This document shows positions 45,048 to 57,141 of a stretch of DNA of 64,000 bases, in pieces; position 1 is the stretch's first letter, and every line of letters starts with the position of its first letter. This DNA is from Parus major (Eukaryota > Chordata > Aves > Passeriformes > Paridae), in NCBI RefSeq assembly GCF_001522545.3, contig NC_031771.1:3007805-3071804 (forward strand), read 5' to 3'. Position numbers and translations under genes: made by a program. The notes under the pieces are model-generated. The model saw only the letters and a program-made list of their open reading frames with translations. It did no database searches and had not been told where the DNA came from.

Positions 45048-48000
45048 CTGGCATTTAACACACGCGCGTGAGAAACACATCCTTGTGAGTGCTCAGCTAA
45101 CTTTTATGTTTCTGCTAGAAGAAACAAAGGTGAAATCTGAACAGGTCCTGGGGTTCAATGGTCTAGGAAAGGTCTTGGGTTTGTATGGGAAAGGGATATT
45201 TAATTCCACACAAAATAATACAAAATATGGTTCTGGAAACTGCTCAAAGACATCCAGACGTTCTAGAGGTGAAATAAAAAAAAATCACCTAGAGATTGGC
45301 TAAAAGAAAAAAAGACAAACCCTTGCTAATTTTTGGTGAGCCTTTCAATAGTGGGGGTGTCAACACTTTGGATAAACTTTCAACTAAGAGCTTTTGCAGG
45401 GTTAGTAAAGAAAAGAGAAAGTACTGGTAACAATGAGGAAATACAGGAAGCACCTGTAACAGCAGCAATAAGGACAGCTGGGATACCCCTTGGAATGCAG
45501 ACCTAAGTTCCCAGTGAATGTTGCAGTACAAGTAATAAGGGTTTTTCCCAAAATATTTAAGTCAGACTCCTGACTTAAATATGTTCTACCACATTTTAAA
45601 AGGAAGAACAAAACAAGCTCTTCCTTCTGCTCCTAGCTCACGAGAGGGCAGTATTTCTTTGCCATCACTTTTGTCAGGAGTTTACAGGTCAGTTCCACAA
45701 AAGGCAGGGAAACTAATTCATTTATTTACTGGAGTATGCAAATAAATGAATTCATTTATTAGTGCTATCTCCACACTTATCAAAATAAGGAATTTTCTCT
45801 GCAGAAATAATTTTACAGTTTAAGCATTACAAGCTTGTCAGAAATTGCATCAGAAACAAGTTTTAAATCACCTTCCCTTTTGAAAACAACAAATTTACAA
45901 TGAACATAGCTCAAACTGTCAACATCTTGAACTTTTGAGTTCAGGATGGAGCTGAAATGCAGGATAAATACCTTCTTCATCTTCCCACTCTAAATCCAGG
46001 GAGGTGCTGTCATCGTTGCCACTCACTGATTTGGTTTTGGTCATCAAGTCACAGCTGCTCTCCGTGTTGGGTGTCAGCACCGTGGCATCAGATGAAAGTC
46101 CTATTTAAAAAAAAAAAACAAAACAACCCATAATGTACTTTTAATTAGTAAATGTACTTGAATTTCAAGTTCAACATGCAAAAGTAAAATTTTGAATTAA
46201 GCTCTCATCGTGCTTTGTGGTCCTTTAAACCTCAGGAATGCTGGAAAAGGCAATTAATTCAAAGAGTAATCAGTAGCTTATTAGTAGTCAATATCACTGA
46301 GATATTGCCTAATTAGAACTAGAAAGGAATTTAATAAGCTTTAAGCTGAATTTGTATGAAGACTTATTAAAAAAAAACCAACCCAAATCAACCCTCTCCT
46401 CCCCAGAAAACTGAACTACTCACAATATTTCCTGAAACACAGCCATCAGTCCTTCACCTTAGTGGTTATCATGTACTGTCACCAAAACTCACAGATAAAA
46501 GCTTACCAAATAGTTTTCCTCAAAACTTAGTGGAATTTTTAAGTACAGGCAGCCAGACTCCCTCCTGGAACTTCATTAGGGGAAAATTAGGCATTAATGT
46601 GATTCTAATTACTTTGCCAAGGGGTGATTAAAAAAAGCTGCAAACACACATCTGCATCTCCTGCACAGGGTCTGGTTTCACAAGAAATGTCCACCACTAT
46701 CTTTTATCTATCTGCTGAAAAAAATGACCAGATCTTTTAATCCCACACATAAAACTATAAACAATCTGTGTTTATCTAGAAAAACTCTGTGCCCCTCAGA
46801 CTCCCTTAACACTTAAAGATGTGCTTGAGGAAAAGCAGACTTACTACTGCTTCGGAAAGCTTCATACTGGAATTTTGTATTCCTTAGGAAAGGATCGAGA
46901 TCTTCCTCTGCCACAGAGCTGCAAGAACAATGTGCAGATTTTTAGCTTTAAAAACCTCCAAGGGTGCCACCAAAAATGTGTTAATCCACATTCCCCCAGC
47001 CCTGTGCTACAATGCACATACATAAATTCTTTATAAAACCATCTGCAAAATACCTTTCTGTTCCTATTCATCATATCCTCTCCCATGCTGTGCTTCTGCT
47101 CAATTTTTATTAGCATTTCCAGTTAAAAAGTAATTAATAAACTCAATCTTTATCACTTTAGACAAAATCTTAATTTTCAATTATTTTTTTTAAAGAAATT
47201 AATTCAAATGCTGCTCCTGCAGTCCTAAAATCTGGCCAGTTCCTACTCAGTCTTCACAGCTCCTATTCTAATGGTGCTTCCATAGGAAAATTCCTCCTGT
47301 CCCCCATGTCTTCCATGCATGAGCTTTTTTCCCTCCACTTTTTTTTTTTAAAGTTTGTTTTTCCCAGCACCACCACCACTGAACACAGAAGGCAGGAATG
47401 AAGAGACTTAAACTATAAATAAATACGTAAAGTATTTAATAAATAAACATAATTAAGAATCTTAATAAAGAAACAGGCAGACTATTAACCATTTAAGGAG
47501 CATATTTCTACTGGGCTTTTCAAACAGGGTCCTGAATAATAAAAATACTTTTATGTCAGCTGAAATTTTACATTTAAACCCCCTTTTAAAAGAAAACCAC
47601 TGGATTTGGTGTGGGTGTAAATACCTGTTAGTGGCTGGGAGCAGCAGTCTAAGAACTCCAGCGACAACCAGAATGAATCCAAAATACCCCCTAACTTTCC
47701 AGATGAGGAACAGGAGTACAAACAGCCAAGACTCTCAGTTACCATGGATGAAATCTGGTCTCTTACCTCTGGAACTCTCCATTATTAACAGCGTGTGCTC
47801 TCTGCGTTATCCTGTGCTGCCTACGTTGCTAACGAGAAAAGCGAATCGTTGAAAAAGCTGAATACTCAGAACAGAGCTCTCAACACTTAATCCTATTTTA
47901 TGCAACACCCCCCCAAAAAAAAAACAAACCACCCATCACTTTTTGGAAACGTGGACACCACCTCAGTCATGACTGCACCTGTCTTGTCTCCTGCCTTCTT

Positions 48001-51000
48001 AAAGAATTCTCAGTGCACAACTAACTCGCGGGTGATGTTTGATTTCTTTTGCTCCGTGCCCAGGAACAGCCACCCTGCCATTTAAAAGATAAATATTTCC
48101 TACAAATCCTTTTATCCCTGTGCAGAGCAGTCCTGCCATCTCCTCTGGCTGTCTCCATCAGCACTAAGTGCTTCATCTATATTAATAACAACTTTGCTGC
48201 CTTGCAGGGCCAAAAGTATTAATAACTCTGCTAATGTCAACTTCATCTGAGAATTGCTCTTTGCTTTGGGTGTGGGGAGGTAACTGGGCTGGATCTAGTG
48301 TTTTTCAGTCCCAGGATGATAGTGGGTTTGTTTTCTGGCACACTTTGCATCTTGGGTATTTAAACAATAATAATTGCAGGTTGAAATGAGTAAATGGGGA
48401 GTGCAGAGAAAAAAGCAGAAGTAGAAATACCACGTCGTGGTGGTTAGAGGTGAAAAGACTTAAGAAGGCAGAGAGGAACAGACAGAAATTTGGCACAACA
48501 CAGTCAACAAATCTGTCAAAATCAATTACTGACACATGCAACGATTTTCTTTTAGGATTGCTATACCCACATAACACCCAATTTAGATTAGCTCTCCATT
48601 TTGCCAGGTCACATCCCAATATCCAGCACTGCCAGTTCCAGGACACACACGTATAAAAATTCCCCGCTGCTACAGACCCTGACATTTAGTAGGGCACCAT
48701 CAGCAAGCCAAATGAGCTCTGAAAGAGGCCACACTTCCAAGGAAAAAGCCATTTTCCCATTTGTGCCCGCAAACAGCAGAAAGATGAGTGATGCATTCAA
48801 AAATAGCTTCCAGTTTATCTAGAAGGGCTAAGTGCTTGATGCATATCTGGACAAAAAATGCTTCCTTAAAGTCCTTATAATCTTTATGGGTTTTGAGGAG
48901 GGTGTTTGAGCAGGAGATAAGTGGTACTAATTTTACACGAAGAGGAAATTAAACTCTCTATAATCCATTCTATCTTAGGCCCTGACTAAAAGAAGTGCTT
49001 ATTAAAGATACTGAAAGACAAGAAATACAGCATTTCTTGCACAGAACTTCTACAAAAACCAGTTAACGCCATTAAAAAAAAAAAAATAATAAAAAAAAAA
49101 TCTACTTTTGCTGGCTTTCTATAGATCAGAAGTGGTAAGGAAAAAAAGCAGGCAAAAAGGTCAGAAAGAATTAACCCTCCCACACCAAATGGCAAGGGGA
49201 GAGAAAGAAATGTGAAATGAGAGCTGTGCTTAGTGACATGAAAATGAGATGGAAAAACTCCAAAGCGGGGTCAACACAAAACACGAAGAGAAGGAACAAA
49301 CACAAATACATCAAGTTCATTTTACGAGTCTAAATGACGTCACAACCTGTGCTTAATTTCAGGGTTGTGGTTTTTTTTTTTTTACCCAAAAACCATCACA
49401 GATCATTTCACATTCAAGATCAGCAACTTCTACATGTTATATAAGAAGAGTGTTCAGCTAATTATGGATTAAAATTATAGCTCGTTCAAAATCTGCACTC
49501 GGCGACAGAAGCTGTTTGAAACAATTATGGTGATTTTCAGCTGTTCCAACCAGCTGCACTTTCAAATCTTGTACTTCTTTCTCCACAAGCCCAAGCCCAG
49601 GGTCTCCTGAGATGGGAAGGATATCAGGGAAGTCTGCAGACATGGGAACAGGACAGAGGCTCTCATATATATTGGGGTCTTTTTCCCCTCACCTCCAAGA
49701 GCTTTTTCTGCTTTGCTGCCCTGGCTGCTTCACGCTGTGCAGCATATAAAGCCTCCTCTTCTAGTCTTAACTTCTCCTCTTGTAAGGCTAACTGTATATG
49801 AACAAAACAGTAATGGTTAACAAAAGCAGAACCTATCTATCTTCCTATTAATAAAGCCGTAAGTGCAAGGAAACAAAAGAAAAGCAGCTAGAAAATCAAA
49901 ATAAAACAAAATTGACTACAGCTAAAGCATTAACTGAATTTAACAGCTTCCCTCCCCGCAACCAAACAGCCCGAGAAATTTAGGTAACTACTGAACAAAC
50001 ACTTATTTTTAGCAAATTGCTCTAATGCTCTTTCTGTTTTATTATGAACTGCACAGTGAAAGGTTTAAAGGTTTTTCAGTTCCATAGTTCACTGGCACTT
50101 TGGATGAAAGTTCATTCCATTTCACACGTGTTGTGTTCCACATCCTATTCCATCAGCTGCTGCAACACTAAAACAGAATAACAAATCGTGTGGGGTTGTT
50201 TTTTTTTTCCGTAAGAAAGTTGTGGAGAAAATTCAGTGCAAGAAAAATTGAGTAGAGAATATTCCCCATTTGGTCTTGGACTAAAAAAAGGGTCAAATTT
50301 GAGAGGTCCTGGTCAGAGACCCATCCTATTCATTCAATTTTTCAGCTAGGAGGCTATTAAAAAGAAGGAATTTGTGCATCCTGTAGACTAAAAAACATTA
50401 ACTGATGAACAAAACACAACTGTTCCATGTGAGTGGAATCTCCTGGTGTCCATGGCTGATCCCAAAATTTCTGGAAGAAAAGCTATTTATACTGTCACTG
50501 CAACCACTTACCTCTGACTGAAGCTTCAGATCAACAACCCTCTGCTTCTCAGCAATGGAGTCGTAGTGTCTGTCCTTCAGGTCTGCAATTTCTTCCTCAG
50601 TCAGAGGCCTGGAAGCACGGGAGAAAGACAAAAAAAAAAAAGCTCCATCTATTATTCATGCATGACAGCTCTCATCTGCACTTGAACATATCAGTGTGGT
50701 CTTTCCTGATTGCTCCCCTAATGCAGATCCAACAGGCTGTGCTTGTGGCTTGTTCCTCCTGAAAGTTCCAGTTTATTCAGGACAATGCTGTCTCTCCTCA
50801 CTCTCACAATGTGGATTATTTATATCTTTGTGGAAAGCTTACTTTGAAAACCATCTCTGCTAACAGAACTACTGGAACCATTACCGTCATTAAGGTCCAG
50901 ATCTCATTATTTATTTTTCCTGAGTTGTTTTTGTCCCTTGTTTTTCCCTTACTCCATTTGGTTCAATATTCACAGTGGAACAGCAGAGGGAAGGAGAGGT

Positions 51001-54000
51001 CCTCGGTCTCAAAGTCTTACCTGTGGCTGCTTCCTGGGCTTTCCCCCTGTTAAAATAAATAAAAAGGAAACGTCAGATTTTTCTAAAGAGAGAGCACTTC
51101 CAAAACTTCCCTTAGCAAAGCAAGCCAGGTCCAATTCTGTTCTCAGACTGAGGGCACTTGCTGAGTTCTTATGCAAGAGTTATACCGGGAGCAAATTCTC
51201 CTTTAAGTCCTCCCAAACACACTTTTCCTCCACACCTTTCCTTTCTTCCCTTCCTTAAGGGGTTATTTCCCATACTCCCCAAAATCAACCTCTGAGATCT
51301 TTATCCAAAGTCTTAAATTTGTATTCCTAGTGCAAGGAAAACTGAAAGTAAAAAAAGAAAACAAAAAACCTTGTGATTTAAGTCTACAACTCAGCTTCAA
51401 GGAGAAGGAAGATGGAGATGTTGGAAGCATTTTTAAGGATTGCAGGAGCAGGTTTCACATGATGCCCCAGGTACTCACCTCATCGCTTTCCACCAGGTTC
51501 TCAAACTGCAGGAAAGGAGAAATAAATAATTTTTACAATGCAATATAATGAACCACTAAAGACAGACAGCAAGCATGACTGCCTATTTTATGTGTCTTAT
51601 AAAAATCTATGCCAATTCTAACAATGGGACTGTAACAATATTTATGAAAGCCCCTACTTTCAGAGGAATTTCATTTTTAGGGTTGGACCTTTCTTCTTAC
51701 CAATGTTTCTTGTCTTAAAACATTACATTCTCCTAAAAGGAGAAGAGTCCAAATTAAAAAAAAACAAGCATTCTAAACTGCACAAACTCATCCAGCAGAA
51801 GTTCAACTGCCACATTGGAAAGAAAAGAGAAAAAAAAAAAAAAAGAGAAAAAAAGAGACTCCTTATTGACCTAATAATTTGGGAGGAGAACAATACCTCC
51901 TTTTCCCTGCCCTATGTCTGTGGCAGGAACACCCTCTCACCACGGGAAGTTCTGCACCAAAACAGATTTCCCCCTCTGTACACATCCTGACCCCTTTCTC
52001 GACAGCCCAAGCATTGACAACAATAATTAATGTTCTCCTCATTAACGGGGGCAATCTGGCTGCTCTAGGACTTGCAGAGCACAGGAACACTCAGGGAAAG
52101 TAAACCAGGTTATTCCTGGTTAACCTTACACTACCCTTGGCAAAAAGGGAGGCTGGGAAAGGATCTCTCTGGAGAACAAAGTAGACCACAAATGCAACAA
52201 ACTGTCAGGCAACCCCAGCATCAATTTGGGCTGGAATATCCCAGAATATTTCAGTGTTCATAAACTGTAAAAAGTGTTAAAGGCATTGCTAGGATTCAGC
52301 TTTTCCTACTTTTTCTTAAATGGCTAAAAATGTAAGCACTCACCTCTATGGTGAAGTGTTCTCCTGTTGAACATGTTCTAAAATACTTGGATCTGGAAAA
52401 ACAAGCTTACAGTTAGACTACAGAAGACTCTTCAATACACAGCAGAAGGTTAATGAGGATTTCAAATAGATTTAAAAACGTGTTAAATGTAAAATAACAA
52501 CAAAATCTTCATGTATTTAACACATCAACTGGAGCTCTGCATCGCTACTACAGCAGAGAGAGGCAGAAGCATGTAAACATCTTCTGTAGAATTGGGGGAA
52601 AAAACTAAAACCCTTGTGTGATGAAATCATCTGTCAGGATGCTGGACTTGACATTTACAGACTATTAGCATGTTCTGCAATCCCTTTAATACATTTTTCC
52701 TGGAAAAAAACCCATTGTTCCAGGCAATTTCTGAAAATGCTGTTGCTCACCATGGCACTTAACTCTTTCTTGGCAGCTTCTACCTCATCAGTGTTAAACA
52801 ATGTATTTTATATATTAACAGCTTGGCACATCCAGAAGGGTGAGCCTCAGAGAAAAACATCCACAAAGAGGTCAAGGCAATACTTTTAAACTACAAAAAA
52901 AAATATATAAAATTTTTATGCTCTAATTTTATACAGGGAATTGGTTTCTTACTTGATTCCTTATTCAGAATTCTTCCTATTTTATTTTAATTCTTTTACA
53001 GAGGACAGTTAGCCCTGTCCTCTACAAAACCCAACACGGTATTAAGTTACCTGGATACATTTTTACCAAGCCAAGGAGGTTTGGCCACCGTCCAGAAGAA
53101 CATTCTAACGTAAACACTCTTCAGTACAACATTCATTTCATCGAACTGTTTCCAAAACCAGGGTTTCCAGTTGCAAGTGCTGACTGGTACAAGGAATAAA
53201 CCCAAGGCCTCAGGGATTTTTCTATACTTGCAGAAAAGATCATTCAGCTCTCGCAACCAACACCTACTCTGACAACAATAAAAGCAGCACAACCAGCCAA
53301 AGCCTGAATTATTTTAACCGTATCGTATTTCATCTCCATCTAATTTTTCTCTGGAAGCCGGTTTAGGGAACATCTCCCCTGGCAACTTGTTGCACAACCT
53401 TTCCTGCCACCAAAGAACCTTTCCCAGAGAATTCACTGCTGTGAAACCAGGGAGGAAAGGCCACCTGAAACACATGACAAGGGTAATTGGGACACGCGGT
53501 ACGAACACTTGGAGCAATTTCACTGCTACCCTTCTCTGTAATTTGGTGTGTAGGAGCCAATACCATGAAGAATCTCATTTAATAACTGTCAGAGGAAATT
53601 GTTCTAGGCTGTTAACAAATGTGTAATTCCAGTTTGCAGGCTTTAGGTAAATTACTTCCAACTTCCCAGACACTTGAGCAGCTTAGTTGCAAGAACTGAA
53701 AAGTGAACTAAACGCAGTGCGAGCTCCCTAAGCGTAATCACACACAGCCCAAAAGCAATGCCAGCTCTCTAGGAAGAGACTAGAGAGTCCCAGAAAACCT
53801 AATCCTGTGCCAGAGCTTGAGCCCATAAATCCCAGAACTACGGAAGCTTGAGGTCATTAGGGACACAAACAGAAGACCCATCAGCTTCACCCCTATAAGA
53901 AACTTCAAATGAACTATCAGCAACCTCTGAAAATGTTTACACCTCTTACAGCTCTCCTTTAAGCTCTACTTTTCCATTATTTTCTAAGACTTGAGGATCT

Positions 54001-55526
54001 TTTGGTTGGATAGCTCCTGGAGAAAACAATTCAGCTGATAGGTCAGAGGACCTATAGTGACAGATTAATCTTCCAAGATCTGAAGCTATTAAGGAGACTA
54101 ACTTTTCACACATATATATACACACTCCATCCATATATATATATATTTATACTTATATATAAAGCACAGTTCCAGGCAAAGGCAGCTTAAAGTCATGCAG
54201 GATATTAAAACACTTACTAAAAACTCTATACTACTTTTATACTATTGTTTAATTAGGAGTTTATTTCTTACAGGCAAATCTTGGAACATTAAATATAATG
54301 AAGCTGGGGGGAGGATCTGCGTGATTAAAATAATGATTAAGTTGATAAGCACCATTTTTTACATGATGGTGATCCAGAAATAGCCAAATGTGGACAATGT
54401 GGTATCGATCTAACCTAAAAACTTTATAACACGACACATTTTAGTTTTGGTTTTAAGGCAATTCCCAGTGGAAGTGGGAGGAGAAGAACCTCAACACTCG
54501 GATACCGCTCCATAAACTACCGCCGCACCCGGAAAACAAATCTGATCTGAAACAACAGGCCAGCAGCTCTCTGTAAAAAAGAACCTTTCGAGTACTTCCT
54601 GGTGTTCTCAAAGCACAACACACTGACACTTCAGCGCCAGCTGTCAAGGCACTGGAGGTGTTCTCATCTGCTCAAAATACAGGCAGGTATCCTCTACACG
54701 CACTGCCCTGCTTTTTCACCCGGGTCTTGTCTGGAAGGCCCTTCAGAAGGTGAGACTCGCCTGCCAGAGCTGATGGGAAGTACGAGGCCACGAGGTTGCA
54801 TCATGTAAAACGCTCAGCGCATCTGCTGAGAACCATTTCCACCCTTATGCATCAAAACTGAGTGATACGTGGGTAAGCAGTGCTGGTCAGGATATGGAAA
54901 AGCCCCGAGCATTTCCTGCTCGCACAGTGCTTTCCCATGAACCGGTTGTGGCACAACGAAACAGGTTGTTACACGTTTCCAAGAGATAAGAATTCCTCTG
55001 AAGCCTTCTGCAACAGATATGAGTTCATCCGAACCATTCTGCTCCTGATTTATCCCAACAGCCTCTCAGCCTCTGACTCACAGAGAAGACGAGATCACAT
55101 TGCAGAAAACCGGGTGTTTTTCCATCTTTTTTTTGCACAAGCACGGCCGCCCGCACAGGTTTTGCCAACTGACCCGAAAAACCCCTCTAAGCATCTCCTG
55201 CCGGAAAAACACCAGCGCTGGCAGGGGTAAGGAGCCGCTGACCCTGGAAGTGCATTAACCCCGAGCGCACAAACCTCAGGGAGCCCGGCGCCTCCGTCCC
55301 CCCGGGATGCTGCGGCTCCCGAAGGGAACGGGCCAGGGGGTGCCCGCATCCCCCTCCCCACCCCGTCACCCCCTCCTGCCCCACGGGGAAGGCGGAGCCG
55401 GCACCTCCCCGCCGCGGGGAGGGGAAAGGGGCAGCCGGATCCTGCTCACCCTCCGCCGCGCTGGATCCGGCCGGGATCCCTCCGGAAGAACAGCCCGCAG
55501 CACCACTGCGCCCAGCAGTTCCCCAT
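44782..55526 (-). CDS. AP1AR: AP-1 complex-associated regulatory protein (gadkin), complete, 10 coding exons
   Basis: Membrane-attached regulator on trans-Golgi and endosomal vesicles. It binds the AP-1 adaptor and kinesin-1 and restrains ARP2/3. Coding exons in transcript order: 55526-55450, 52392-52344, 51505-51479, 51046-51021, 50608-50512, 49791-49693, 47828-47767, 46918-46845, 46100-45972, 45047-44782. All junctions are GT-AG and sum to 906 nt, giving 301 aa (human 302). The N-terminus MGNCWAQWCCG has Cys at 4, 9 and 10 for palmitoylation, the known membrane anchor. A charged coiled coil covers about residues 60-140 (EEEIADLKDRHYDS, AALYAAQ-type heptads). Two acidic tryptophan motifs follow, DLEWEDEEG and GLEWENDF, the kind of motif used to contact AP-1. 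The C-terminal 90 residues are nearly identical to mammals. Its promoter is head to head with CDKL2. Confidence 0.97.
45715..45752. repeat. Perfect 13-bp inverted repeat with 12-base loop
   Basis: The left arm AATTCATTTATTT (45715-45727) is the exact reverse complement of AAATAAATGAATT (45740-45752). It lies in the last AP1AR intron and is AT-rich. Confidence 0.9.
45972..46100 (-). CDS. AP1AR: AP1AR coding exon 9
   Basis: Encodes RLSSDATVLTPNTESSCDL, MTKTKSVSGNDD and LDLEWEDEEG, nearly identical to human. The acceptor is AAATAG|GAC and the donor GAAG|GTATTT. Confidence 0.96.
46845..46918 (-). CDS. AP1AR: AP1AR coding exon 8
   Basis: Encodes SSVAEEDLDPFLRNTK and FQYEAFRSS, matching the human PEDDFESCLRNMKSQYEVFRSS region. 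The acceptor is CTTGCAG|CTC and the donor AGTA|GTAAGT. Confidence 0.93.
47767..47828 (-). CDS. AP1AR: AP1AR coding exon 7
   Basis: Encodes QRRQHRITQRAHAVNNGEFQ plus two bases, aligned to the human QERQRIVQQ/NNGEYQ segment. The acceptor TCGTTAG|CAA gives the best match. An AG 12 bases further in (exon from 47816) would also keep frame and drop four residues. Confidence 0.85.
49693..49791 (-). CDS. AP1AR: AP1AR coding exon 6
   Basis: 33 codons, LALQEEKLRLEEEALYAAQ then REAARAAKQKKLLE, the core of the coiled coil. The acceptor is TACAG|TTA and the donor GAG|GTGAGG. Confidence 0.95.
50512..50608 (-). CDS. AP1AR: AP1AR coding exon 5
   Basis: Encodes RPLTEEEIADLKDRHYDSI and AEKQRVVDLKLQSE, the start of the coiled coil. 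The acceptor is TTCCAG|GCC and the donor GAG|GTAAGT. Confidence 0.95.
51021..51046 (-). CDS. AP1AR: AP1AR coding exon 4 (26-nt micro-exon)
   Basis: Encodes GESPGSSH plus two bases. The acceptor is AACAG|GGG and the donor ACAG|GTAAGA. The segment matches the human protein. Confidence 0.92.
51479..51505 (-). CDS. AP1AR: AP1AR coding exon 3 (27-nt micro-exon)
   Basis: Nine codons, FENLVESDE, identical to the human segment. Flanked by CTGCAG and GTGAGT, in phase 0 on both sides. Confidence 0.92.
52344..52392 (-). CDS. AP1AR: AP1AR coding exon 2
   Basis: 49 nt encoding residues 26-42, GSKYFRTCSTGEHFTIE. The acceptor is TTCCAG|AT and the donor GAG|GTGAGT. Too short to stand out as an open frame; found by homology to human AP1AR. 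Confidence 0.93.
54111..54165. repeat. AT-rich dinucleotide repeats
   Basis: Two adjoining TA runs separated by CACACTCCATCC, within AP1AR intron 1. Confidence 0.85.
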
Positions 55527-55830
55527 CGCATCCTGCTGGGAAACAGCTCCTCCTCCCTCCCTCCCGGCGGGACTCAGGCCGCCCCGGCCGTCGGGAGGGG
55601 CGGCCGCGGACCCCCGGGAACAAAGGGCCGGCACAGCCTCATGGCTGCGCAGGGGCGGGCGATGCTCGTCCCGAACGCCGGCACCGCCCCTGGCACCGGC
55701 ATCATCGGCGACATCGGCCCGCCCCTCGCCGGGACCGTCCCAGCCGGGCGGGATCCCGCCCCACCCCTGCCTCCCCCCGGGGCCCTGCCAGCTGGGGTGG
55801 CCCCACGTGTAAAAGGGGGAAAATATGCCA
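55190..55830 (-). promoter_or_regulatory. AP1AR: CpG island promoter of AP1AR
   Basis: CpG-dense, GC-rich DNA surrounding the AP1AR start codon. Transcription probably begins within about 150 bases upstream of 55526 (higher coordinates). Long open frames on both strands here are due to composition. Confidence 0.75.
55450..55526 (-). CDS. AP1AR: AP1AR first coding exon
   Basis: ATG at 55526-55524 in a CpG island, encoding MGNCWAQWCCGLFFRRD and a Gly/Arg tail, 25 residues plus two bases. The donor is GAGG|GTGAGC. The family start MGNC is matched exactly. Confidence 0.94.
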
Positions 55831-55857
55831 GGGTTCCCGCTGGCAGGATGAAAAAGC

Positions 55858-55955
55858 ATTACTACTACTACTACTATTATTATTATTATTATTATTAATA
55901 ATAATAATAATAATAACAATAATAATAGTAACAACAATAACAATAACCAATAATA
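55858..55955. repeat. Compound trinucleotide repeat with a 40-bp perfect palindrome
   Basis: ACT repeats pass into ATT repeats, then AAT and imperfect AAC/AAT repeats. Positions 55877-55896 and 55897-55916 are exact reverse complements with no loop. It sits just beyond the AP1AR CpG island. Confidence 0.95.
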
Positions 55956-56171
55956 GCGTTTTGAAGGAGAGGCTCAAGGCCCCTGTTATTATGAGGGAGA
56001 AAAAGCGGTGTCTCCGCAGTTGTCGAGCCCGGGCTGGGTCAGTGCCATCGAGATAGCAACAGAGCTAGAAATAGCTGGAGCACGGGCACAGCGTGGTTTT
56101 GAGAGAGGTTCCTCGCATTCCTTGGTCTCTCTGGCTTCTTAAATCGCGGCACCGCACTGACATGTGGAAAC

Positions 56172-56470
56172 ACGGAGTCAGGGAATGGTTTGGGTTTGAA
56201 GGGACATCAAAGCCCCTCTCATTCCAGCTCCCTGCCATGGGCAGGGACACCTCCCATCATCCCAGGTTGGATGATGCCATCTCATGCCCCGTCCAGCCTG
56301 GTCTTGGATACTCCCAGGGATATGGGGCCACCACAGCTTCTCTGGGCAACCTGTGCCAGGGGTTCTCCACCCTCAAAGGGAGGATTTTTTTCCTTTGATC
56401 CTTGATCTCAAATCAAATATGCAATCCACCATCTATCTGTTTGAATCCATTCCTCTTTGTCCATGCTAAG
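56172..56470 (-). mobile_element. CR1 LINE fragment (3' region)
   Basis: Recognisable avian CR1 wording in antisense orientation: AATGGTTTGGGTTTGAAGGG, CTCCCTGCCATGGGCAGGGA, CCAGCCTGGTCTTGG and CTTCTCTGGGCAACCTGTGC, followed by the decayed Lys-rich segment. It is 5' truncated, as is typical of CR1. Confidence 0.85.
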
Positions 56471-56477
56471 TTAGTGG

Positions 56478-57114
56478 TGTCACTACAAATATGTTGTTAA
56501 AAATGCATATCATATTGTTGGCTTTTTGCAAGTCTTATAATGAATATTATATGTATAAGATTAGAAAATTTAGCTGTAATAATATAGTCTTTTTTTCTGT
56601 TATTGATGAAACTTGGAAATAGTGGTATAATACATACATGTTAAGCTATGACATAGCATTAAATAGCATTAAAACAAAACCTACTTTTGTTTGTATAACC
56701 CAAAGACTGAAAAAGATATCTGGAGACCCTTTTTTTTTCCTTTTGTAAACTATCTTATCCAGATGAAAACAGCAGTGACCAGAACTCTGGGGGGAGGAAT
56801 TTATTGCATTTCTAGTATAAGGGAATGTAAATCTCAATGGCGCCAAGAGGATTGATCTATTGGGAAGGGGGCAAGAGAAAACTAAACAGAGGAACACCAA
56901 AAATCCTAAGAAGAATGTATGAATATGTATGAGAATTTATGGATATGTAGTAGGGTTCTGTTTTTCAGGGACAGTTCTTTGTTAGTAAGGTGTGCTCTCT
57001 TGGCTGAATGCAGACACACCCAGCCGTATCTGTATTCTTTATTTTTTCCTCCTAATTGTCTTTTTTATTAAACTTTTAAATACTATCAAATTTACGTGAA
57101 CCTCGTTTTTCACA
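56478..57114 (+). mobile_element. Probable solo LTR of an endogenous retrovirus
   Basis: About 637 bases beginning TGT and ending ACA, with flanking five-base words AGTGG (56473-56477) and TGTGG (57115-57119) that could be a target-site duplication with one mismatch. The body is AT-rich, unlike both neighbours, and has an ATTAAA polyadenylation signal near 57067. No gag, pol or env frame is present, so it would be a solo LTR. The left boundary is uncertain because the first dozen bases also resemble CR1. The family is not identified. Confidence 0.45.
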
Positions 57115-57141
57115 TGTGGTTTGCTCCTTTCTCTCAACAGA

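Larger units (their letters stand above)
45048..55449 (-). other. AP1AR introns
   Basis: Nine introns, the largest being 52393-55449 (3.1 kb). They contain A/T homopolymers (about 47340-47350, 49074-49100, 51833-51856), AT microsatellites at 54111-54165 and a 13-bp inverted repeat at 45715-45752. I see no nested gene. Confidence 0.65.

Noticed and set aside
53950..54134. Short minus-strand frame in AP1AR intron 1
   Set aside because: No homology to AP1AR, and exons 1 and 2 already join in phase without it.
55307..56056. 249-codon open frame on the plus strand opposite AP1AR exon 1
   Set aside because: Antisense to the AP1AR first exon; its Leu/Ile/Thr repeats come from the trinucleotide array.
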